A DNA stretch of 64,000 nucleotides from Ligilactobacillus ubinensis (GTDB lineage: Bacteria; Bacillota; Bacilli; Lactobacillales; Lactobacillaceae), in assembly GCF_024160875.1 (NCBI RefSeq), contig NZ_JAIULA010000004.1:62001-126000 (forward strand), read 5' to 3'. Shown here one piece after another: positions 49,472 through 61,477 of the stretch. The notes under the pieces are model-generated. The model had not been told where the DNA came from. It saw nothing but the letters and a program-made list of their open reading frames with translations, and searched no databases. Position 1 is the stretch's first letter. Every line of letters begins with the position of its first letter. A program made the translations under genes and the position numbers.

Positions 49472-51835
49472 TTATCTTTTAATATTTTGCCGAATTTCAG
49501 CTTTTAAGAAGAGTCTCGTAATATCGTATTCAATATCACCTATCATTTGTTCAAACATTGTAAAACCATCTGATTGATACTCAACCAATGGATTCAACTG
49601 ACCATACCCACGCAATCCGATAGATTGACGCAATTGGTCCATTTCATCAATATGATCCGTCCAATGAGAATCGACAACTCTTAAAACGACAACCTTTTCG
49701 AACTCTAGCATTTGACTAGCATCATACAGTTGTTTTTCTTTTAACTTGTAATTTGCCTCAACTCTATCCATTAGATAAGCAACTATTTCATCCGGTGTTT
49801 TACCCACAATATCTGAGAGCTCAATACTATTTTCATTCACCATAGAAGAAATTGCAAAATCAAGAATGGCTTGTAAATTCCACTCATTTTTATCACCTTG
49901 CGTATGAACTTGAACAATATGTTCTACAGTTCTTCTTATCATAGGTACAATTACTGTTTTTAGTGATTTATCTTCCATAATAACTTGTTGACGTTGCTTA
50001 TATATTATCTCACGTTGTGCTCGCATAACATCATCGTATTGCAAGACTTGCTTACGCGTATCATAATTATTTCCTTCTACTCGTTTTTGTGCAGATTCCA
50101 CTTGACGTGTAATCATCCGTGATTGAATAACAGCATCATCAGCAGCTACTTTCATTTTTTCAAGAAAGAGTTTAATTCGTTCCGAACCAAAGCGCAACAT
50201 TAAATCATCTTCAAGCGAAAGATAAAACTGTGAAACTCCTGGATCACCTTGACGACCTGAGCGTCCTCGTAACTGATTATCAATTCTTCGTGATTCATGG
50301 CGTTCTGTTCCAATAACAGCTAATCCTCCGACTTCACGTACACCAGGTCCTAATTTAATATCAGTCCCACGTCCAGCCATATTAGTAGCAATTGTAACAG
50401 CACCTTGTTGGCCCGCATTCATAATAATTTCGGCTTCACGTGCATGATTTTTAGCATTTAAAACAGAGTGAACAATTCCTTCATGATCAAGCAATTTAGC
50501 TAATAACTCTGACGTTTCTACCGCAACTGTCCCAACTAAGATTGGTTGTCCTGCAGCATTTCGTTCCTTGATATCTTCAACTACCGCCTTAAATTTGCTT
50601 TCTAAAGTTGGATATAACAAATCCGGGCGATCATCTCGGATAACCGGCTTGTTTGTTGGAATCGAGATAACTTCCATATTGTATATTTCACGAAATTCTT
50701 CTTGTTCCGTTTTAGCTGTTCCTGTCATTCCTGATAGTTTTTTATACATCCGGAAGAAGTTTTGATAAGTGATATTAGCCATTGTTTTTGTTTCTTCTTC
50801 AATTTTCACATGTTCTTTAGCCTCTATCGCTTGATGTAAGCCATCAGAATAACGTCTTCCTTCCATGATTCGGCCTGTAAATTGATCAACAATTAAAACC
50901 TCGCCATCCTGAACAACGTAATCTTTATCACGCAACATAATAAAATTAGCCCGCAATGCATTATCTAAATGATGGTTCAAAGCTGTATTATCAGTATCAT
51001 ATAGATTAGTTAGTCCAAAATACTTCTCACCTTTCTTTATACCTTCTTCGGTCAAAGAAACAGTTTTTGATTCTAAATCGATTTTAAAATCTTCTTTTTC
51101 AGTTAAGGTCTTTGCAAAACGGTCCGTCCGTGTATATAAAGTAGTTGAACCAGTTGCTTGACCTGAAATAATTAATGGTGTCCGTGCTTCATCTATTAAA
51201 ATTGAGTCAACTTCATCAACAATAACAAAATTTAAGGGACGTTGCACCATATCTTCACGATAAACAACCATATTATCTCTTAAATAATCAAATCCTAATT
51301 CACTATTTGTAGAATACGTAATATCTGCTTGATATGCCTCACGCTTTTCATCAGGTGTCTTGTTGGAAATATTTAAGCCCACTTTAAGCCCCAGCCATGA
51401 ATATAATTCACCCATTTCTGTTGCATCACGTTTGGAAAGATATTCATTCACAGTAACTACGTGTACACCTTCTCCAGAAAGTGCATTCAAATAAACAGGC
51501 ATCGTTGCAGTCAAGGTTTTCCCTTCACCTGTTTTCATTTCAGCAATATTTCCTTCGTGTAAAACAACTCCACCTATGATTTGCACGCGATATGGATATA
51601 ATCCTAACACACGTTTTGCTCCTTCACGAGCAACTGCAAATGCTTCTGGTAATAAGTCATCTAAACTAGCACCATCTTGATAACGCTGCTTTAACATTGG
51701 CGTTTTCGCCTGTAATTCTTCATCGGATAAAACTTCCATATCTGCGGCATAAGCCTCAACCTTATCGGCAATTTTACCTAAACGTTTTAAATCGCGCTTG
51801 TCACTTTCTACCCATTTTTTAAGGACATTTGCCAT
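49472..51835 (-). CDS. secA: protein translocase ATPase SecA
   Basis: Motor ATPase that drives preproteins through SecYEG. The 787-residue protein has Walker A MKTGEGKT (about 100-107), [13 protein letters not shown], helicase motifs [10 protein letters not shown] and RQGDPG, and the helical scaffold near the C-terminus. It ends without the C-terminal zinc finger (CxCxnCH) seen in longer SecA proteins. The ATG at 51833-51835 is used, with AAAGGA 10 nt upstream, giving [11 protein letters not shown]. Confidence 0.96.
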   Translation of the reverse strand: MANVLKKWVESDKRDLKRLGKIADKVEAYAADMEVLSDEELQAKTPMLKQRYQDGASLDDLLPEAFAVAREGAKRVLGLYPYRVQIIGGVVLHEGNIAEMKTGEGKTLTATMPVYLNALSGEGVHVVTVNEYLSKRDATEMGELYSWLGLKVGLNISNKTPDEKREAYQADITYSTNSELGFDYLRDNMVVYREDMVQRPLNFVIVDEVDSILIDEARTPLIISGQATGSTTLYTRTDRFAKTLTEKEDFKIDLESKTVSLTEEGIKKGEKYFGLTNLYDTDNTALNHHLDNALRANFIMLRDKDYVVQDGEVLIVDQFTGRIMEGRRYSDGLHQAIEAKEHVKIEEETKTMANITYQNFFRMYKKLSGMTGTAKTEQEEFREIYNMEVISIPTNKPVIRDDRPDLLYPTLESKFKAVVEDIKERNAAGQPILVGTVAVETSELLAKLLDHEGIVHSVLNAKNHAREAEIIMNAGQQGAVTIATNMAGRGTDIKLGPGVREVGGLAVIGTERHESRRIDNQLRGRSGRQGDPGVSQFYLSLEDDLMLRFGSERIKLFLEKMKVAADDAVIQSRMITRQVESAQKRVEGNNYDTRKQVLQYDDVMRAQREIIYKQRQQVIMEDKSLKTVIVPMIRRTVEHIVQVHTQGDKNEWNLQAILDFAISSMVNENSIELSDIVGKTPDEIVAYLMDRVEANYKLKEKQLYDASQMLEFEKVVVLRVVDSHWTDHIDEMDQLRQSIGLRGYGQLNPLVEYQSDGFTMFEQMIGDIEYDITRLFLKAEIRQNIKR

Positions 51836-51853
51836 GTCATAATTCCTTTCCAA

Positions 51854-52202
51854 TATAACAGTTTTATATATTTAAATTCCATTTTAAATTTAATATACCA
51901 CGATACATTTTAACATTATTTTCAAAGAATGAAAACACCTTGTAAAAAGTATGCTACATTGGTATTCTTCGAATTTAAATTATCCAACGGATACCTCTTT
52001 ACGCTTAACTGCCTAAAATTCCACCTTTTCTAAATACGCATAGTTTCAACCATACAAATATACCTTAGCTAATCTTATAAAATGAGATACTACAAAAAAC
52101 GGTCAACTAAAGAATTCTAACTTCATAACTACAATAATACAGAAATTGGATTTCCCGATGTTACACTAGCTAATTACATTTTAATATTAGTTAGAGATAA
52201 AA
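51854..52202. other. intergenic region between hpf and secA
   Basis: About 350 bp of AT-rich sequence upstream of secA. I see no gene. A TAAAAT preceded by weak -35 candidates near 51.91 kb may be the secA promoter. Confidence 0.4.
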
Positions 52203-52251
52203 AAGTACTTCACAATTATTAGACTCTTAGTCTAACAATTATAAAGCACTT
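52203..52251 (-). terminator. terminator of hpf
   Basis: A long hairpin: AATTATTAGACT (52214-52225) with AGTCTAACAATT (52229-52240) around 3 nt, extended by AAGTACTT/AAGCACTT, then T-rich on the minus strand. Its upstream side (TTAGTTAGAGATAAAAAAGT) resembles the dispersed repeat. Confidence 0.65.
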
Positions 52252-52270
52252 CAAGGCTTAATTTATTTTA

Positions 52271-52825
52271 TTAGCCTTCATCTCCAGCTTCAATCAAACC
52301 ATAACGTCCATCATTGCGCCGATATACAATGTTAATTCCTTGTGTTTCAGCATCCTCATAAATAAAGAAGTTATGCCCTAACATATCCATTTGCAAAACT
52401 GCTTCTTCACTATCCATCGGTTTTAAAGAAACACGCTTTGTTCGTACAATTTCAAATTTCTTTTCTTCTTCACTTGACTCATTAGTTGGACTAACGAAAT
52501 CAGAAAATTCAAATCCCTTTTCACGCGATTTACGGTTAACTTTAGTCTTGTACTTTCTAATCTGACGTTCCAACTTATCAGTAACTAAGTCAATACTTGC
52601 ATACATATCAGGCGAGGTTTCTTCAGCTCTTAGAACTAGATAAGGCAATGGAATAGTCACTTCAACCTTATACGTCTTGTCTGTATAAACTTTTAAATTT
52701 ACATGAGCTGTCGAACTGGATGTATTTTCGAAATACTTCTCAAGTTTAGCTAACTTTTTTTCTACGTATTCACGAATTGCTCCAGTAACTTCGATATTTT
52801 CACCACGAACATTGATTTTTAACAT
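52271..52825 (-). CDS. hpf: ribosome hibernation promoting factor, long form
   Basis: Pairs ribosomes into inactive 100S dimers in stationary phase. The 184-residue protein has an N-terminal S30AE domain (MLKINVRGENIEVTGAIREYVEKKL, DIQIRKYK-type basic strands) and a C-terminal domain (about 125-184) that dimerises, so it is the long form. The ATG at 52823-52825 has GGAGAGG 6 nt upstream. It has its own consensus-like promoter (52912-52940) and a leader with two small hairpins. comFA-comFC lie upstream, as in many lactobacilli. Confidence 0.95.
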   Translation of the reverse strand: MLKINVRGENIEVTGAIREYVEKKLAKLEKYFENTSSSTAHVNLKVYTDKTYKVEVTIPLPYLVLRAEETSPDMYASIDLVTDKLERQIRKYKTKVNRKSREKGFEFSDFVSPTNESSEEEKKFEIVRTKRVSLKPMDSEEAVLQMDMLGHNFFIYEDAETQGINIVYRRNDGRYGLIEAGDEG

Positions 52826-52911
52826 GGTAAACCTCTCCTTTCCATACCAAGCCATTATCAACTTGGCATCAAAATGCAGGTAATAATCACCTACATTTTA
52901 TCTACTCTTTC

Positions 52912-52940
52912 ATTATAATGGAAAGCGATTCATTTAACAA
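52912..52940 (-). promoter_or_regulatory. promoter of hpf
   Basis: On the minus strand, TTGTTA (52935-52940), 17 bp and TATAAT (52912-52917). The leader of about 80 nt contains the hairpins GTAGGT/ACCTGC and CCAAG/CTTGG before the ribosome-binding site. Confidence 0.65.
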
Positions 52941-52981
52941 ATATTATCTTCTCTTTTTAAAATTTTTTATCTAATTTTTAT

Positions 52982-53680
52982 TTATCGACAAAGTGTAATA
53001 CTTTTCACTGTTTCAGCTCCGTGTTGCATTAATAAATTACGTGCATGATACAGTGTTCTTCCTGTTGTATATATATCATCTAGTAGTAAAATTTTGGCTT
53101 TTTTTAACTGACTTATCTGTTCAGAAATTTTAAATGGCTGTTTTGTCAGCATTCGCTCTTTTTTATTTTTGTGAGATTGTTTAATCCGCCCTCTTTTTTC
53201 TCTCATACTTATCACTCTAGTTAAGGGTATATTTGTTGTTAGTCCTTCAATTTGATTAAATCCCCTTATCTGCATTGTTTCTTCATCAATTGGAATTGGA
53301 ACATACAACCAGTCTTTGTCATAATTAATGCTTATAAATTTTTCAAATTTATTTTGAAAAACTAGCCGCAGTCTGTAATCACCTAAGAATTTATATTTTT
53401 CTATAAAGCTGCGCATTGCTGTTTGATCATAAACATATAAAGCTTTATTATCTAACAGTTCCCCCGTAATTCTTTTTTTCCACTGCCTACAATCCAAACA
53501 CATCATTTGCTGATTTTGTTTTCTTCCGCAGCCAAGACAACAATTACTTGCTTTTATTTCTTCAAACGAGTCGTTGCATCTACTACAAACTTTACTGATA
53601 GAATATTTTTGAAATGACATTAGCCATTTTAAATTAAAATCAAAGTACACTTTGTTTTGACACAATAAGCAATTACTCAT
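52982..53680 (-). CDS. comFC: competence protein ComFC
   Basis: A 232-residue protein with an N-terminal zinc-ribbon region (CLLCQNK, CSRCNDS, CCLGCGRK, CLDC) and a C-terminal phosphoribosyltransferase-like domain with ILLLDDIYTTGRTLYHA (about 197-213). It helps take up transforming DNA with ComFA. It starts 4 bp inside the end of comFA, so the two are translationally coupled. No competence promoter could be named with confidence. Confidence 0.93.
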   Translation of the reverse strand: MSNCLLCQNKVYFDFNLKWLMSFQKYSISKVCSRCNDSFEEIKASNCCLGCGRKQNQQMMCLDCRQWKKRITGELLDNKALYVYDQTAMRSFIEKYKFLGDYRLRLVFQNKFEKFISINYDKDWLYVPIPIDEETMQIRGFNQIEGLTTNIPLTRVISMREKRGRIKQSHKNKKERMLTKQPFKISEQISQLKKAKILLLDDIYTTGRTLYHARNLLMQHGAETVKSITLCR

Positions 53681-55008
53681 TTTTGCACCTTACTTCCTTT
53701 TTTATTTAAAAACTTTATCTGCGCAACAGCAGCTTTAACATTTCGCGAGTACTCACTGCAAGCAAAATAAATATCCCCTTCAGGTCTCTTAAAGCTTCGC
53801 CCTACCCTCCCTGCTATTTGTACCAAAGCTGATACTGTAAAATTAGTGTCATCTGCTTTTAAAATCAATATATTTAACGCTGGAAAGGTAACGCCTCTTT
53901 CTAGAATCGTTGTTGTAATCAAATAGCGATATTTTAACTTTCTCATATCTGAAACTTTTTTTATTCTCTGAATATCCCCAGAAAAGACCGTTGTTCCGGT
54001 AGTATCATGCTTAAGAATTTTTTTCACACTTTGATATACAGGCTCTAACAAACTAATCTTCGGTACAAAAATCAAAAACTGATACCCTTCACTTTCCCAA
54101 CGTTTGATAATTTTTATTATCTTACGTGATAGTTTGTTCTTTTTTTTAAACACTTTAAGCTGACTGTCTAAAATAATGATTGGTTCTGGTAGCAAATAAC
54201 CATGAAAACGTAACGGCAAATAACTAACTGTTAATTGCTTTTTTCTAATTTGCTGCAAAAGTTTTCTACTAGGAGTTGCAGTAAGATAAATCAATGTTCC
54301 TTTTTCTGTAAGAGCGTTATCTGCGGCATATGCTAATCCTTTATCGCCAACAAAAGGAAAAGCGTCAACTTCATCAATAATTAAAATGTCGAAAGCACGA
54401 AAAAAACGTAATAATTGATGTGTCGTGCAAATCACTAATTGAGTATAGCGATATTTTTCATTTTGCTTTCCGTGCAATAAGATAATATCAATGTTATTAA
54501 ATGCTTGTTTAAAACGAGGATACAATTCATTACAAACATCAACTCGCGGCGATGCTAACGCTATCCTTCTTCCTTTTTGTAATGCCCATGCAATCGTTTC
54601 AAATAACATTTCTGTTTTTCCAGCTCCAGTTACTGCCCACATTAAATGTTTTCCGCCTGTTTGAGCAACCTCTAATAGCTCACTTGAACATATAGCTTGC
54701 AATTTTGATAACGTTCCTTGCCATGTTAAAGGAGAACTAGTTATTTTTAAAAAGTGATGTGGTTCAGGTATACTGTATAATAGATTATGTGTTGCAACTC
54801 TTCCTAATAAAATACAATGTGGGCAATAATAACGTTGACTAGGCAAAGCTACTTCGTCTCGAACTGTTTTATTGCCACAACGTTGACAATAGATATATTT
54901 ACCACGCTTTAAAACTGCAGGTCGTTTTTCAATATTGGGAGCATTCCGTAAATTGTGAGAAATAACCGTTTCTGGCAATTGTCGACCGTACAAAAATTCT
55001 TCATCCAT
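53677..55008 (-). CDS. comFA: competence helicase ComFA
   Basis: ATP-dependent motor for DNA uptake at the membrane. The 443-residue protein has an N-terminal four-cysteine zinc site (CQRCGNK and CPHC, about 42-66), Walker A AVTGAGKTEM (about 125-134), DEVD (about 213) and the C-terminal helicase motif QIAGRVGRSF. The ATG at 55006-55008 is used, with AAGGAG 7 nt upstream. A T-rich stretch and GCGTATTTATA lie just upstream, where a competence sigma-factor box could be, but the match is not specific. Confidence 0.93.
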   Translation of the reverse strand: MDEEFLYGRQLPETVISHNLRNAPNIEKRPAVLKRGKYIYCQRCGNKTVRDEVALPSQRYYCPHCILLGRVATHNLLYSIPEPHHFLKITSSPLTWQGTLSKLQAICSSELLEVAQTGGKHLMWAVTGAGKTEMLFETIAWALQKGRRIALASPRVDVCNELYPRFKQAFNNIDIILLHGKQNEKYRYTQLVICTTHQLLRFFRAFDILIIDEVDAFPFVGDKGLAYAADNALTEKGTLIYLTATPSRKLLQQIRKKQLTVSYLPLRFHGYLLPEPIIILDSQLKVFKKKNKLSRKIIKIIKRWESEGYQFLIFVPKISLLEPVYQSVKKILKHDTTGTTVFSGDIQRIKKVSDMRKLKYRYLITTTILERGVTFPALNILILKADDTNFTVSALVQIAGRVGRSFKRPEGDIYFACSEYSRNVKAAVAQIKFLNKKGSKVQK

Positions 55009-55064
55009 ATAATCACTCCTTATAGTATAAATACGCAAACTAAAAAATAATTGGAGGTCATATT

Positions 55065-55706
55065 TTGAAAATTAATAATTATTTAACTATAAAAAAGGAA
55101 GGAAGCACTACTTCATCCATTAAAAAATCCGAATTTATTTGCACTATCGCTCGAACTCAAAATGAAGAAGAAGCACAAGAATTTATTACTGCAATCAAAA
55201 AAAAGCATGCTAAAGCCAAACACAATTGCTTTGCATACACATTAGGACTACATGATGAAATTCAACGTGAAAGTGATAACGGCGAACCTTCTGGTACTGC
55301 GGGCATGCCTATCTTGGAAGTGTTAAAAAATAATAAGCTACACAATGTTACTGCTGTTGTTACCCGCTATTTTGGGGGAATAAAACTTGGAACTGGCGGT
55401 CTTATTCGCGCATATAGCAATGCCACTAGTAATACCATAAATAATATTGGAATTACTAAATGTATTATGCAACAAGAGCTAACTTTGTCACTTCCTTATA
55501 ATTTGCAAGGCAAGCTTCTCAATTTTATAACAAAGCAAGAAATTGATGTACTAACTACTAGCTATACTGCAGATGTTTCGATCACGCTTATCGTTGATAT
55601 TTCTAGGATTGATAATGTTATGTCACAAATTACTGATTTACTAAATGCGCGTGTTGATTTTGTTATCGGACCTGCATACTATCGTGATTTTGACTATATA
55701 AAATAA
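55065..55706 (+). CDS. YigZ/IMPACT family protein
   Basis: A 213-residue protein of the IMPACT/YvyE family: an N-terminal domain with KKSEFICTIARTQNEEEAQEFI and RESDNGEPSGTAGMPIL (about 74-90), GGIKLGTGGLIRAY, and a C-terminal ferredoxin-like domain. Function is uncertain; the eukaryotic relative inhibits Gcn2 activation. It starts at TTG (55065) with GGAGG 7 nt upstream and is divergent from comFA by 56 bp. Confidence 0.92.
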   Translation: MKINNYLTIKKEGSTTSSIKKSEFICTIARTQNEEEAQEFITAIKKKHAKAKHNCFAYTLGLHDEIQRESDNGEPSGTAGMPILEVLKNNKLHNVTAVVTRYFGGIKLGTGGLIRAYSNATSNTINNIGITKCIMQQELTLSLPYNLQGKLLNFITKQEIDVLTTSYTADVSITLIVDISRIDNVMSQITDLLNARVDFVIGPAYYRDFDYIK

Positions 55707-55762
55707 AAAATAATAGTTTAGTATTCATCTAACTGTACGATATACCAAACTATTATTTTTTA
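55702..55762. terminator. bidirectional terminator between the YigZ gene and tagO
   Basis: AAAAAATAATAGTTT against AAACTATTATTTTTT plus a GTAT/ATAC extension, with a 17-nt loop, lies between convergent genes. Confidence 0.75.
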
Positions 55763-56859
55763 TTATGTTTTTTTCGCTCATGTGTGCCGGCCATCAAAAC
55801 TAATTTTTTAATCCAATCTAACAAAGGCTGCCTTTTGTCACCAACTAAACCAATTAATTCTACAAAAATCTCAAGTCCAAATAATGTGGCTACAGTCAGT
55901 AAAACTGAACCCCATAAATTTGATAGTGGATATAATAATGAAATAAATGAAAAAATCAACGCTATCCCGTAGATAACCAACACTGTTTCTCGATGAGAAA
56001 GACCCATTTGCATCAGTCGATGATGTAGGTGATGCTTGTCAGCTTGCGCAATTGGTTTATTATTTAAAACTCTTCGTAAAATAGCATAGATTGTATCTGT
56101 AATTGGAACTCCCATGATTATGACCGGAATAATAATTGTAATAAACGTTGCATTCTTCAAACCATATAGTGAAAATACCGACATCATAAACCCAATAAAA
56201 AGCGCACCGGTATCGCCAAGATAAATTTGTGCTGGGTGAAAATTATATGGCAAAAAGCCAATCAACGCTGCTACTAGTGTAAACATCATAATAGAAACAA
56301 AAGTACTCGTCACATTTAAAAAGAAAAAACCTGTAATAGCACTTGTTGTTAACGCAATAATTGAAACACCTGCTGCTAACCCATCTAAGCCATCAATTAA
56401 ATTAACCGCATTTGTAATTGCTAAAATCCAAATAATAGTTATTGGTAAACTTAACCAGCCTAACTCTATCGTTCCTAAAAATGGAATAGTTATTGTAGTC
56501 ATCCGTACACCTACAACAAAATAAACGATTAAAGCAGCAATAATAATCCCTAGTACTTTTTGTCGCGGCTTAAGTTCATATATATCATCTACGACACCTG
56601 TTACAATAATAACGCACTGTGCGATTAATAATGAAACTAATTGATCTGTTGGATATTGATTCTTTAATAAAAAAATATTTGCTATATTAAATGACAAAAA
56701 AACTGCCAAGCCACCCATTGTTGGCATTGGAACCTTATTCACTCGCCGAGCATTGGGCTTATCAATTGCGCCAATTTTAAATGCTAATTTACGCACAAAA
56801 GGCGTTAAAATTGCAGATAAGATTATTGTCGCAAATAAAGACGCAAGGATTCTGTACAT
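55753..56859 (-). CDS. tagO: undecaprenyl-phosphate GlcNAc-1-phosphate transferase (TagO type)
   Basis: Transfers GlcNAc-1-phosphate from UDP-GlcNAc to undecaprenyl phosphate, the first step for wall teichoic acid or other wall polymers. The 368-residue protein has about ten hydrophobic segments, the magnesium motif VDDIYELKPRQK (about 90-101), NAVNLIDGLDGLAAG (about 150-164) and the late NFHPAQIYLGDTGALFIGF. The C-terminal HHLHHRL histidine motif is present. It is a single-gene unit. The polymer made cannot be read from this window. Confidence 0.93.
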   Translation of the reverse strand: MYRILASLFATIILSAILTPFVRKLAFKIGAIDKPNARRVNKVPMPTMGGLAVFLSFNIANIFLLKNQYPTDQLVSLLIAQCVIIVTGVVDDIYELKPRQKVLGIIIAALIVYFVVGVRMTTITIPFLGTIELGWLSLPITIIWILAITNAVNLIDGLDGLAAGVSIIALTTSAITGFFFLNVTSTFVSIMMFTLVAALIGFLPYNFHPAQIYLGDTGALFIGFMMSVFSLYGLKNATFITIIIPVIIMGVPITDTIYAILRRVLNNKPIAQADKHHLHHRLMQMGLSHRETVLVIYGIALIFSFISLLYPLSNLWGSVLLTVATLFGLEIFVELIGLVGDKRQPLLDWIKKLVLMAGTHERKKHNKK

Positions 56860-57277
56860 ACATCTGCCGTCCTTTTTACTCTATATTCATCAAATTAAAA
56901 AGATTATTTTTCAAATTTTAATTATTTCAAATAATACCTTTAAGATATATCATACCATATATAAGTTTTTTTTTTAGTGTTTTAAGATAATTTAAGCCAA
57001 AAGTCATTAATTTGTTATTAACAAACTACAGTAGCTGCCTTGTTAGCATCAGTGCTATATTATGTTTTTCCAGTTAACTAAATTTAATTTGCTATCATTA
57101 TTTCTTTAAGAAGCGAGAGCGCCAACAGACAATTAACTAGGAAACATTAACACCACAGCAGATATCTAGTTTACACAACTAAGCTGCCTTTGGAGACACA
57201 ATTGGGCACAAAGTATTTAGAGATAAGAAAAGCCCAGGAAATTTTATCCCGGACTTTTCAGCTTTTATTACTAATAT
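56860..57277. other. intergenic region between the KimA-like gene and tagO
   Basis: 418 bp without a gene. It holds repeat copy C (57128-57256) and an AT-rich stretch that should contain the tagO promoter; no clear promoter pair was picked. Confidence 0.5.
57128..57256 (+). repeat. dispersed intergenic repeat, copy C
   Basis: About 129 bp. ATATCTAGTTTA (57162-57173) and the flanking order match copy A; the end TATTTAGAGATAAGAAAAG matches copy B. Its hairpin (57230-57239 with 57247-57256) has two mismatches, so it is a decayed terminator. It follows the stop of the KimA-like gene. Confidence 0.6.
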
Positions 57278-59113
57278 TTATTTTTTTAAATGATAACTAT
57301 ACGTTGAAACAATAACATTTTCATGCAAATTTAGCGCACGGCGTAACTGTAAAGCCGTTTGGTTATGCAAAATATTTTGCCATGGCTTTTTAGGTACAAA
57401 CTGTGGCACAAGAACAGTTACAGAATAGTTTCGATTAGCCGCATTTTTAGCAATTACATCTGTAAAACGTAATACTGGTTTTGTAACTGATCTATATGAA
57501 GAATGTAAATCAACAAATCTAACATCAGGAAAAGACTGTTTAAACTCATTTGCTGTTTCATGCTCTTTTTTAGGATTAGTATCAAAAGAAACATGCATTG
57601 CAATAACATAATCACCAATAGAACGAGCATAATTAATTGCACCTGTTGTAACATGCGTAACTGAACTAACTAATACAATGACGGTTGAACCATCATATTC
57701 ATGAACAGCAGTTTCTTCTTCCATACTAAGTCTTAATTGTGCTGCAATTTTAACATAATGATCATGCACTTTGTAAAACATAAACAGTAGAAACGGCATA
57801 ATTATTAAGTATGGCCATACATTTTCAAAGTGTAACCAAAACAAAAAGACAACCAGTAAAAATGAAATTAACGCCCCAATAAAATTAAAGAACGTATTGA
57901 TAATCCAATTACTTCCACGTTCTCTAAACCAATGAATAATCATTCCTGATTGAGAAAGAGTAAAGGGAATAAAAACTCCGACTGCGTATAGTGGAATCAA
58001 CAAATTAGTTTGACCATGGAAAATAAAAATCAATGCGATTGCCCCTACCGCTAATGAAATAATCCCATTTGAGTAACCTAATCGATCTCCTTTATCCATA
58101 AATAAATGTGGCATAAATTTATCCTTTGCCATGTTATAAGCTAAAATCGGAAAAGCAGAAAAACCGGTATTCGCAGCTACCGCTAAAATCATTGCCGTTG
58201 ATAACTGTAATAAATAGTAGAATATTCCTTTTCCAAATACAGCAACTCCAATTTGTGAAAGGACTGTTTGATCTGAATTAGGCATAACACCTAAATAATA
58301 GTTCAAAAACGTAATTCCTGAGAAAAAGGCAGCTAAAATAATTGCCATAATTGCCAATGTATTAGCAGCATTTTTTCTTCTTGGGCTTTTAAAATTAGGA
58401 ACAGCATTGCTAATTGCTTCAACACCTGTCAGTGAAGATGAACCAGCTGAAAATGCCTTTAAGAAAAGAATAACCGTCATACCTGGGACAACAGCACCAA
58501 CACTTGCTGCTGCATGATATTGTAATTTACCTGTTGCAATATTAAAAAGTCCCCATACAACCAAACCTACAATCATAATTACAAAAAAATACACTGGCAC
58601 AGTTAAAAATGATGCCGATTCACGCATCCCGCGCAAATTCAAAGTCATAATAAATAATACAATAACCACTGCAATAGCTACACTATGAGCTCGTAATACA
58701 GGAATTGCTGATGTGATAGCCTCCGTACCAGAAGTTACAGAAACAGCTACCGTTAGCATATAATCAACTAACAGTGAACCACCAGCAATAAGACCAGCTC
58801 CTGTCCCCCAGTTCTTGGTTGCAACGACGTATGCTCCCCCTCCAGAAGGATACGCATGAATAATTTGTCGATATGACATTGTAATAGCAAATAACAGGAC
58901 TAACACAATCCCAGCTGCTGGCAATGCATACCATGTTGCTGCCGCGGATAACATGAAAAGAACTGTTGTAATTTGCTCGGTACCATATGCCACAGATGAT
59001 AAAGCATCTGAAGAAAGAAGTGCTAATGCTTTAAACTTTGTCAAAGATTGACCACTTTCATCAGAAGTTTTCAACGGTTGACCTATTAATAACCGTTTTA
59101 AATAACGCCACAT
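57278..59113 (-). CDS. KimA/YdaO-like APC permease, probable potassium importer
   Basis: A 611-residue permease with 12 membrane segments up to about residue 450 and a cytoplasmic domain of about 150 residues resembling a universal-stress fold. The LLSSDALSSVAYGTEQI, AYPSGGGAYVVA and GGSLLVDYMLTVAVSVTSG motifs are those of KimA, which imports potassium with protons in Bacillus subtilis and is inhibited by c-di-AMP. Function here is inferred from homology; other amino-acid permeases of the group are possible. A ydaO riboswitch is not seen in the leader. TTGAAC-17-TACTAA may be the promoter. Confidence 0.85.
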   Translation of the reverse strand: MWRYLKRLLIGQPLKTSDESGQSLTKFKALALLSSDALSSVAYGTEQITTVLFMLSAAATWYALPAAGIVLVLLFAITMSYRQIIHAYPSGGGAYVVATKNWGTGAGLIAGGSLLVDYMLTVAVSVTSGTEAITSAIPVLRAHSVAIAVVIVLFIMTLNLRGMRESASFLTVPVYFFVIMIVGLVVWGLFNIATGKLQYHAAASVGAVVPGMTVILFLKAFSAGSSSLTGVEAISNAVPNFKSPRRKNAANTLAIMAIILAAFFSGITFLNYYLGVMPNSDQTVLSQIGVAVFGKGIFYYLLQLSTAMILAVAANTGFSAFPILAYNMAKDKFMPHLFMDKGDRLGYSNGIISLAVGAIALIFIFHGQTNLLIPLYAVGVFIPFTLSQSGMIIHWFRERGSNWIINTFFNFIGALISFLLVVFLFWLHFENVWPYLIIMPFLLFMFYKVHDHYVKIAAQLRLSMEEETAVHEYDGSTVIVLVSSVTHVTTGAINYARSIGDYVIAMHVSFDTNPKKEHETANEFKQSFPDVRFVDLHSSYRSVTKPVLRFTDVIAKNAANRNYSVTVLVPQFVPKKPWQNILHNQTALQLRRALNLHENVIVSTYSYHLKK

Positions 59114-59423
59114 ATTAATTCTCCTTTAAAATTAATCATATTACCTCATAGTTTTTTTAAATTAAACACAACTATTTTACACCAAGATAAGTCAAATTAG
59201 TACCCATACTATCTAAAAAGTTCAACCAATTGCCAACTTTGTCTTGAAAATGTAACTCGAATTATATGTAACCATATTTTAACAAAAGTTTCAACCCAAA
59301 AAATAAAGAGTGAACCAAAAGGCAGTTAGCTAGAACGTATTGGGACACTAAATATTCAGAAATAAAAAAGTCCAAGAATTTTATCTTGGACTCTCCTTAT
59401 ATAATTTTTAGATAAAAATTATA
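59114..59423. other. intergenic region between groEL and the KimA-like gene
   Basis: 310 bp. It contains repeat copy D (59321-59392) and the leader of the permease gene, where TTGAAC, 17 bp and TACTAA on the minus strand near 59.21 kb may be a promoter. I find no conserved c-di-AMP riboswitch core. Confidence 0.5.
59321..59392 (+). repeat. dispersed intergenic repeat, copy D, with terminator of groESL
   Basis: About 72 bp ending in a perfect 9-bp stem (59369-59377 with 59384-59392). The TTAGCTAGAA, CACTAAATATTCAG and AATAAAAAAGTCC blocks match copies A, B and C. It is 31 bp after the groEL stop and ends that operon. Confidence 0.6.
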
Positions 59424-61061
<1,638 letters not shown>

Positions 61062-61092
61062 TCATATAATAAATTAATTAATACATCTACAA

Positions 61093-61377
61093 TTAGTCCA
61101 CAATAGCAACAATATCTTTTTCGTGAACAACTAAATAAGTTTTTTCTTCATACTTAACTTCTGTTCCAGAATATTTATCAAATAAAACAACTTCACCTTT
61201 TTTTACACTTGGAGTAACCTTCTGACCGTTATCCAATACACGACCATCACCAACAGCTACTACTTCAGCTGTTTGAGGCTTTTCTTTAGCATTTGAAGCT
61301 AAGATAATGCCACCCACTTTTTGTTCTTCTTCCTTTTGAACTTCTAAGATTACTCGATCTCCTAATGGTTTAAGCAC
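61093..61377 (-). CDS. groES: co-chaperonin GroES
   Basis: Heptameric lid of the chaperonin, 94 residues. The start is GTG at 61375-61377 with GGAGGG 7 nt upstream, giving [13 protein letters not shown], the normal N-terminus. An ATG 5 codons upstream is made by the ribosome-binding site (ATGGAGGG). The mobile loop ([20 protein letters not shown]) and the C-terminal [11 protein letters not shown] are typical. It lies 22 bp after the first CIRCE element. Confidence 0.97.
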   Translation of the reverse strand: MLKPLGDRVILEVQKEEEQKVGGIILASNAKEKPQTAEVVAVGDGRVLDNGQKVTPSVKKGEVVLFDKYSGTEVKYEEKTYLVVHEKDIVAIVD

Positions 61378-61399
61378 TTTAAATCCCTCCATGTCTTTT

Positions 61400-61426
61400 T
61401 TAGCACTCTTCAGTATTGAGTGCTAA
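61400..61426. promoter_or_regulatory. CIRCE element (HrcA operator), downstream copy
   Basis: TTAGCACTC-N9-GAGTGCTAA is a perfect consensus inverted repeat between the promoter and groES. Confidence 0.95.
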
Positions 61427-61441
61427 CTGATTACAGTTATT

Positions 61442-61470
61442 ACTATACTCACTTTAGTATCGAAATGCAA
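61442..61470 (-). promoter_or_regulatory. promoter of groESL
   Basis: On the minus strand, TTGCAT (61465-61470), 17 bp and TATAGT (61442-61447), lying between the two CIRCE elements. Confidence 0.75.
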
Positions 61471-61477
61471 GCTTTTT

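Noticed and set aside
59114-59423. Possible ydaO (c-di-AMP) riboswitch before the KimA-like gene
   Set aside because: No conserved core or nested hairpins were recognised in the leader.
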